Notes under the pieces: generated by a model
What the model was told of the DNA's origin: nothing
The model's database searches: none
What the model saw: only the letters and a program-made list of their open reading frames with translations
Part shown: positions 6,735 to 10,706 of the stretch, in pieces
Layout: the number at the start of each line of letters is the position of its first letter
Position numbering within the stretch: the stretch's first letter is position 1
Position numbers and translations under genes: made by a program
DNA from: DASWHF01 sp036393295
GTDB taxonomy: Bacteria > Pseudomonadota > Gammaproteobacteria > Acidiferrobacterales > UBA6901
NCBI GenBank assembly: GCA_036393295.1
Contig: DASWHF010000060.1
Coordinates: 1-10,706 of the forward strand
Length of the DNA stretch: 10,706 nt
Direction of reading: 5' to 3'

Positions 6735-8192
6735 ATGCGTATAGTCCAAGAAGCCCTCACTTTCGATGATGTCCTTCTGGTGCCGGCGCATTCCAAGGTG
6801 CTGCCCCGGGACGTCGACCTCCGAACCCCGCTGACCCGTTCCATCCGCTTAAACATCCCGCTGCTGTCGGCGGCCATGGACACCGTCACCGAAGGCCGCG
6901 CGGCGATCTGCCTGGCCCAGGAAGGCGGGCTCGGCATCATCCACAAGAATCTGAGCGCCGAGCGCCAGGCCGCCGAGGTCCGCAAGGTCAAGAAGTTCGA
7001 GAGCGGCGTGATCAGCGAGCCGATCACCATCGGGCCCGACACCACCGTCCGCGACGTGCTCGAGCTCACCCGCGCGCAGCGCATCTCCGGCGTGCCGGTC
7101 ACGAAGGACGGCAAGCTGGTCGGCATCGTGACCAGCCGCGACATGCGCTTCGAGACCCGCTACGACGAGCCGGTCAGCCGCATCATGACGCCCAAGGAGC
7201 AGCTGGTGACGGTCAAGGAAGGCGCGGCGCGCGACGAGGTCCTCAAGCTGCTGCACGAGCACCGCATCGAGAAGATCCTGGTGGTGGACGATCAGTTCGG
7301 CCTGAAAGGCCTGATCACCGTCAAGGACATCCAGAAGTCCAGCGAATACCCCCACTCGGCCAAGGACGCCTCCGGGCGGCTGCTGGTCGGCGCCGCGGTC
7401 GGCACCGGCCAGGGCACCGAGGAGCGCGTCGCCCAGCTGGTCGAGGCCGAGGTCGACGTCATCGTGGTCGACACCGCCCACGGCCATTCCCAGGGCGTGC
7501 TCGACCGGGTTGCCTGGATCAAGAAGCATCATCCGAAGGTGCAGGTGATCGGCGGCAATATCGCCACCGGCGACGCGGCGCGCGCCTTGCGCGACGCCGG
7601 CGCCGACGGCGTCAAGGTCGGCATCGGTCCCGGCTCGATCTGCACGACGCGCATGGTGGCCGGCGTCGGCGTGCCGCAGGTCAGCGCCATCGCCAATGTC
7701 GCCGAGGCCCTGGCCGGCAGCGGCGTGCCGCTGATCGCCGACGGCGGCATCCGGTTCTCCGGCGACATCGCCAAGGCGATCGCGGCCGGCGCGCACACCG
7801 TGATGGTCGGCAGCCTGCTGGCCGGCACCGACGAGTCTCCCGGCCAGATCGAGATCTACCAGGGGCGTTCGTACAAGAGCTACCGCGGCATGGGCTCGCT
7901 CGGCGCGATGGGCGAGGGTTCCAGCGACCGCTACTTCCAGGAAGGCGCCAACGCCGAGAAGCTGGTGCCGGAGGGCGTCGAGGGGCGCGTACCCTACAAG
8001 GGCCCGATGGTGAACATCATCCACCAGCTCATGGGCGGCCTGCGCGCCAGCATGGGCTATACCGGCTGCCCGGATCTGGAGGCGATGCGCACCCGGACCC
8101 AGTTCGTGCGCATCACGAATGCCGGTATACGCGAGAGCCACGTGCATGACGTCATGGTGACGAAGGAAGCACCGAATTATCAAAGAGAGTAG
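6735..8192 (+). CDS. guaB: Inosine-5'-monophosphate dehydrogenase
   Basis: GuaB oxidises IMP to XMP with NAD+, the committed step of guanine nucleotide synthesis, in the cytoplasm. The product is 485 residues (E. coli 488) with full-length family features. It starts with the conserved EALTFDDVLLVPAHS and has tandem CBS domains at about residues 93-205. The IMP-binding loop GPGSICTTRM carries the catalytic cysteine at residue 303. The mobile flap YRGMGSLGAM and GSSDRYFQ (catalytic Arg) follow, and the protein ends with the conserved C-terminal GCPDLEAMRT region. The start MRIVQEALTFDD matches the E. coli N-terminus (MLRIAKEALTFDD), which fixes ATG 6735 although no Shine-Dalgarno sequence precedes it. 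It is followed after 56 bases by guaA on the same strand, the usual guaBA operon. The stop codon lies in the left arm of the intergenic hairpin. Confidence 0.98.
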   Translation: MRIVQEALTFDDVLLVPAHSKVLPRDVDLRTPLTRSIRLNIPLLSAAMDTVTEGRAAICLAQEGGLGIIHKNLSAERQAAEVRKVKKFESGVISEPITIGPDTTVRDVLELTRAQRISGVPVTKDGKLVGIVTSRDMRFETRYDEPVSRIMTPKEQLVTVKEGAARDEVLKLLHEHRIEKILVVDDQFGLKGLITVKDIQKSSEYPHSAKDASGRLLVGAAVGTGQGTEERVAQLVEAEVDVIVVDTAHGHSQGVLDRVAWIKKHHPKVQVIGGNIATGDAARALRDAGADGVKVGIGPGSICTTRMVAGVGVPQVSAIANVAEALAGSGVPLIADGGIRFSGDIAKAIAAGAHTVMVGSLLAGTDESPGQIEIYQGRSYKSYRGMGSLGAMGEGSSDRYFQEGANAEKLVPEGVEGRVPYKGPMVNIIHQLMGGLRASMGYTGCPDLEAMRTRTQFVRITNAGIRESHVHDVMVTKEAPNYQRE

Positions 8193-8248
8193 CAAGTGGC
8201 AAGGTAAAACCAATCAATGCCCTTCCTTGCTACTTGTAACTTGCTACT
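8188..8248 (+). repeat. Intergenic inverted-repeat element between guaB and guaA
   Basis: The left arm AGTAGCAAGT (8188-8197) contains the guaB stop and is the exact complement of ACTTGCTACT (8239-8248), which abuts the guaA ATG at 8249. A second pairing, CAAGTGGCAAGG (8193-8204) with CCTTGCTACTTG (8225-8236), has 12 pairs including one G-U. CTTGCTACT occurs twice on the right (8226-8234 and 8240-8248), so the left arm has two competing partners. The element is A/T-richer than its surroundings. No T-run follows, so it is not a standard terminator. Confidence 0.8.
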
Positions 8249-9826
8249 ATGTTTATGGACCCCCATTCCGAAAAGATCTTAGTCCTCGATTTCGGGGCGC
8301 AATACTCCCAGCTGATCGCCCGCCGCGTGCGCGAGGCGGGGGTGTACTGCGAACTGCACCCCTTCGACATGCCGATGGCGGACATCCGGACGTTCGCGCC
8401 GCGTGGCATCATTCTCTCCGGCGGTCCGGAGTCGGTGACGCTGACGACCACGCCGCGCGCGCCGCAGGGCATCTTCGAGCTGGGCGTGCCGGTGCTCGGC
8501 ATCTGCTACGGCATGCAGACGATGGCGGCCCAGCTCGGCGGCGAAGTCGAATCCTCGGCCAAGCGCGAGTACGGCTACGCGCGGGTGCGGGCCCGCGGCC
8601 ATTCGCGCCTGTTGAGCGGCATCCAGGACACGATGAACAGCGAGGGTCATGGGTTGCTCGACGTGTGGATGAGCCACGGCGACCGCGTCGCCAGTCTGCC
8701 GCCCGGCTTTCAGGCGATCGCCTCGACCGACAGCGCGCCGCTCGCCGGCATCGGCGACGACGCGCGGGCGCTCTACGGCCTGCAGTTCCATCCCGAGGTC
8801 ACGCACACCAAGCAGGGCCAGGCGATCCTGCGACGCTTCGTGCACGAGATCTGCGGCTGCGGCTCGCTGTGGACCCCGGGGAATATCATCGAGGATCACA
8901 TCCAGCGCATCCGCGAGCAGGTCGGCGACGACGAGGTGATCCTGGGCCTGTCGGGCGGCGTCGATTCCTCGGTGGTGGCGGCCTTGTTGCACCGGGCGAT
9001 CGGCGATCAGCTGACCTGCGTGTTCGTCGACAACGGCCTGCTGCGGCTCAACGAGGGCACCGAGCTGATGGCGGTGTTCGCCGAGCACATGGGAGTCAAG
9101 GTGCTGCGGGTGGATGCCGAGGAGCGTTTCCTCTCGGCGCTCGCCGGCGTCGCCGACCCCGAGCAGAAGCGCAAGATCATCGGCCGGATGTTCATCACGA
9201 TCTTCGAGGAGGAGGCGGCCAGGATCGGCGACGCACGCTGGCTCGCGCAGGGCACGATCTATCCGGACGTCATCGAATCGGCCGGCGCCAAGACCGGCAA
9301 GGCGCACGTCATCAAGTCGCACCACAACGTCGGCGGCCTGCCGGAGAAGATGCATCTCAAGCTGCTCGAGCCGCTGCGCGACCTGTTCAAGGACGAGGTG
9401 CGGCGCATCGGCGAGGAGCTGGGGCTGCCGCACAAGATGGTTTACCGCCACCCGTTCCCAGGCCCCGGGCTGGGCGTGCGCATCCTCGGCGAGGTGAAGA
9501 AGGAATACGCCGATATCCTGCGCCAGGCCGACGCGATCTATCTCGAGGAACTCTACCGCAACGATCTCTACGACAAGGTCAGCCAGGCCTTCGCCGTGTT
9601 CCTGCCGGTGCGCTCGGTCGGCGTGGTCGGCGACGGGCGCGCCTACGAGTACGTGGTGGCGCTGCGCGCGGTCGAGACCGTCGACTTCATGACCGCCAAC
9701 TGGGCGCACCTGCCGTACGGGGTGCTCGGGCACATCTCGACGCGCATCATCAACGAGGTCCCGGGCATCTCGCGCGTCGTCTACGACATCTCCGGCAAGC
9801 CGCCGGCGACGATCGAGTGGGAGTAG
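8249..9826 (+). CDS. guaA: GMP synthase (glutamine-hydrolysing)
   Basis: GuaA aminates XMP to GMP using glutamine and ATP, completing the pathway begun by GuaB. The 525-residue product has the class I glutamine amidotransferase domain with its triad: Cys86 in GICYGMQ, His181 and Glu183 in QFHPEV. These are the same positions as in E. coli, which supports ATG 8249 over the in-frame ATG at 8255. The ATP pyrophosphatase domain has the P-loop LSGGVDSS at about 234-241. The dimerisation domain ends with SGKPPATIEWE, identical to the family consensus. Motifs KSHHNVGGLP and HPFPGPGLGVR are intact. No Shine-Dalgarno sequence precedes the start; instead the right arm of the intergenic hairpin touches the ATG, so translation may be coupled to guaB or influenced by that structure. 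Confidence 0.98.
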   Translation: MFMDPHSEKILVLDFGAQYSQLIARRVREAGVYCELHPFDMPMADIRTFAPRGIILSGGPESVTLTTTPRAPQGIFELGVPVLGICYGMQTMAAQLGGEVESSAKREYGYARVRARGHSRLLSGIQDTMNSEGHGLLDVWMSHGDRVASLPPGFQAIASTDSAPLAGIGDDARALYGLQFHPEVTHTKQGQAILRRFVHEICGCGSLWTPGNIIEDHIQRIREQVGDDEVILGLSGGVDSSVVAALLHRAIGDQLTCVFVDNGLLRLNEGTELMAVFAEHMGVKVLRVDAEERFLSALAGVADPEQKRKIIGRMFITIFEEEAARIGDARWLAQGTIYPDVIESAGAKTGKAHVIKSHHNVGGLPEKMHLKLLEPLRDLFKDEVRRIGEELGLPHKMVYRHPFPGPGLGVRILGEVKKEYADILRQADAIYLEELYRNDLYDKVSQAFAVFLPVRSVGVVGDGRAYEYVVALRAVETVDFMTANWAHLPYGVLGHISTRIINEVPGISRVVYDISGKPPATIEWE

Positions 9827-9936
9827 GGGGCTCGCGTCCTGGCAGCGATTCGCCAGGCCTTTCAGTGGCCAGGCTTCGTGATTCGCGGTCAAGGCGATAG
9901 ACTGTATGAAAACCCAGTATCGCAAGGACGCGAATC
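9827..9936. other. Non-coding, repeat-rich stretch after guaA, possible IS91 end
   Basis: No gene is seen. There is a hairpin CCTGGC/GCCAGG (9838-9843/9852-9857), which might serve as a weak guaA terminator. TCGCGTCCT (9832-9840) is complementary to AGGACGCGA (9925-9933), and TGATTCGCG (9879-9887) is complementary to CGCGAATCA (9929-9937). Since the IS91-like reading frame starts at 9937, this region may contain the upstream (terIS) end of that element. That is an inference; the exact boundary with guaA flanking DNA cannot be set. Confidence 0.45.
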
Positions 9937-10126
9937 ATGCCTCTCACCGCCGCGGCAAGGAATGCCGAGGGTGACCGGTCGGCTGGCCGTTACCGGCGCC
10001 ACCGGCCCGAGCAAACGCTGCTCTACCGTATCGTCGAGCAACACTACCCGGTGTTCGCTGACCACCTGGCCGGGCAGGGCCGGCCGCTGCCGGACTACGT
10101 GCAGCGGGAGTTCGAGGACTATCTCA
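9937..10126 (+). pseudogene. N-terminal fragment of an IS91-family transposase
   Basis: From ATG 9937 the frame reads MPLTAAARNAEG... then YRRHRPEQTLLYRIVEQHY (9991 onward), LPDYVQREFEDYL. This matches the N-terminus of IS91-type (HUH, Y2) transposases, where 'YVQREFEDYL' is normally followed by KCGRLEHGFLRVRC and a zinc-finger region. Here the similarity ends abruptly at about 10124-10127, before the zinc-binding cysteines and the catalytic HUH and tyrosine motifs, so about 63 residues remain and the gene is dead. The next bases belong to a different transposase in another frame. The family call is from remembered family sequences. Confidence 0.75.
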
Positions 10127-10579
10127 CCCAAGACGGTCCAGGTGAAGGCCAAGGCCGGCCTGCAGGAGATCTGGATGGCCGACACCCGCCAGCATGCCGA
10201 GCGGGCCGTCGATCGTTTTACGACCGCCCACCAGGCCAAGTACCCGAAGGCCGTCGAGTGTCTCGCCAAGGACCGCGAGACCCTGCTCGCCTTCTACGAC
10301 TTCCCGGCCGAGCACTGGATACACCTGCGCACCACCAACCCGATCGAGTCGACGTTCGCCACCATCCGCCACCGCACCGATCGGACCAAAGGCTGCGTGG
10401 CGCGCTCGACGCTGTTGGGGTTGACCTACAAACTGGCCATGTGCGCCGAGCAAAGCTGGCGAAGGCTGCGCGGCTTCGCGCAGCTCGGCGAGGTGATCGC
10501 CGGCGTGAAGTTCATCGACGGCGTGAGCGAGGACAAACGCAAGGGATCGAAACCCGGGCGTCAGCAGGCCGCCGCTTGA
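10127..10579 (+). pseudogene. C-terminal fragment of an IS256-family (mutator-type) transposase
   Basis: About 150 residues from PKTVQVKAKAGLQEIW to a TGA at 10577-10579 match the end of IS256-family DDE transposases. Landmarks are AKYPKAVECLAKDRE, LLAFYDFPAEHWIHLRTTNPIES (with the catalytic Glu codon at 10346-10348) and AGVKFIDGV. The N-terminal part with the two catalytic aspartates, roughly 240 residues in intact members, is missing. The open frame extends upstream to a GTG at 9878, but there it only crosses the IS91 fragment out of frame, so the long open frame is not a real fusion gene. The element's right terminal inverted repeat probably lies within about 10588-10612 (TACACCAGAATTGACTATAG), judged by likeness to IS256-type ends. 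Confidence 0.82.
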
Positions 10580-10609
10580 TCAGCTTGCTGTACACCAGAA
10601 TTGACTATA

Positions 10610-10706
10610 GCTCCTGTGCCAATATCAGGTACTGCATGGTTGTTAGGTTCAGGGCTAATGGGATTGATAGGCATCATCAAAGCAAAAAATCGGAAGAGCT
10701 TCCATC
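10610..10706 (+). pseudogene. 3' end of a PEP-CTERM/VPxPA-type sorting-signal protein gene (truncated at both ends here)
   Basis: In the frame starting at 10610 the sequence reads APVPISGTAW, then LLGSGLMGLIGII, then KAKNRKSFH to the window edge. This is the tripartite layout of PEP-CTERM-type sorting signals recognised by exosortases: a Pro-rich motif (here VPIS in place of VPxP/PEP), a hydrophobic span with the typical W-L-x-G-S-G-L-x-G-L-I-G pattern, and a basic tail. Bases 10613-10706 have 42 G or C in 94 (45%), far below the rest of the window. No start codon for this frame exists upstream: it opens directly after the IS256 stop and right terminus, so the 5' part of the gene is absent at this locus. 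No stop is seen before the window end. Confidence 0.65.

Noticed and set aside
8227..9900. A 557-residue open frame overlapping guaA in another frame, and a 548-residue one opposite it
   Set aside because: GuaA is fully conserved in its own frame, and the alternatives have the Arg/Pro/Gly-rich composition of out-of-frame GC-rich DNA.
9906..9974. Short open frame MKTQYRKDANHASHRRGKEC... before the IS91 fragment
   Set aside because: Only 22 codons, no ribosome-binding site and in a different frame from the IS91 homology; nothing supports translation.
9878..10579. A 233-residue open frame that looks like a novel transposase with an unknown N-terminus
   Set aside because: Its first half is an out-of-frame reading of the IS91 N-terminal fragment; only the C-terminal part from about 10127 is real IS256 homology, so it is a composite pseudogene.
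1..10706. CRISPR arrays, tRNA/rRNA genes, riboswitches, defence or biosynthetic clusters
   Set aside because: No regularly spaced repeats, no cloverleaf or rRNA-like stretch, and no gene of such systems was recognised; the intact genes belong to core metabolism, ribosome assembly, envelope biogenesis and DNA repair.

Overview
The window is a chromosomal segment of a GC-rich gammaproteobacterium. The evidence is the yfgM-bamB-der order at the left end, guaB followed by guaA, and GuaA and GuaB sequences that align closely with the E. coli proteins. Some details (a SoxXA-binding-like lipoprotein, a PEP-CTERM-like tail, IS91 and IS256 remnants) would suit an environmental, possibly sulfur-oxidising, lineage. 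Genus and species cannot be read from the sequence.

Layout. Bases 1-2648 (+) hold the last codons of a YfgM-like gene, bamB (outer-membrane assembly lipoprotein) and der (ribosome-assembly GTPase). Bases 2652-2680 hold a perfect hairpin in the 34-base convergent gap. Bases 2683-6079 (-) hold a run transcribed leftward: xseA (exonuclease VII large subunit), an exported M23 peptidase and an unassigned GT-B-type glycosyltransferase. The first two overlap and the last two are 21 bases apart, so they probably form an operon. Bases 6145-6171 are a terminator of the next leftward gene, a small coiled-coil lipoprotein (6227-6523). Bases 6524-6734 are a divergent promoter region. Bases 6735-9826 (+) hold guaB and guaA, which convert IMP to GMP through XMP. 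Bases 9827-10706 are a mobile-element scar: the N-terminal piece of an IS91-family transposase joined to the C-terminal piece of an IS256-family transposase, followed by about 94 bases of much lower GC (45%) that read as a PEP-CTERM/VPxPA-type sorting tail running off the window.

The coding genes are mostly ordinary housekeeping. The features that repay attention are non-coding or at the right edge: a guaB promoter placed so close to the start codon that the mRNA would be leaderless; a set of alternative hairpins that joins the guaB stop codon to the guaA start codon; perfect short-loop hairpins at the bamB stop, after der and after the lipoprotein gene; and the IS91/IS256/PEP-CTERM mosaic. 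I do not see a CRISPR array, tRNA, rRNA, or an evident defence or biosynthetic system.
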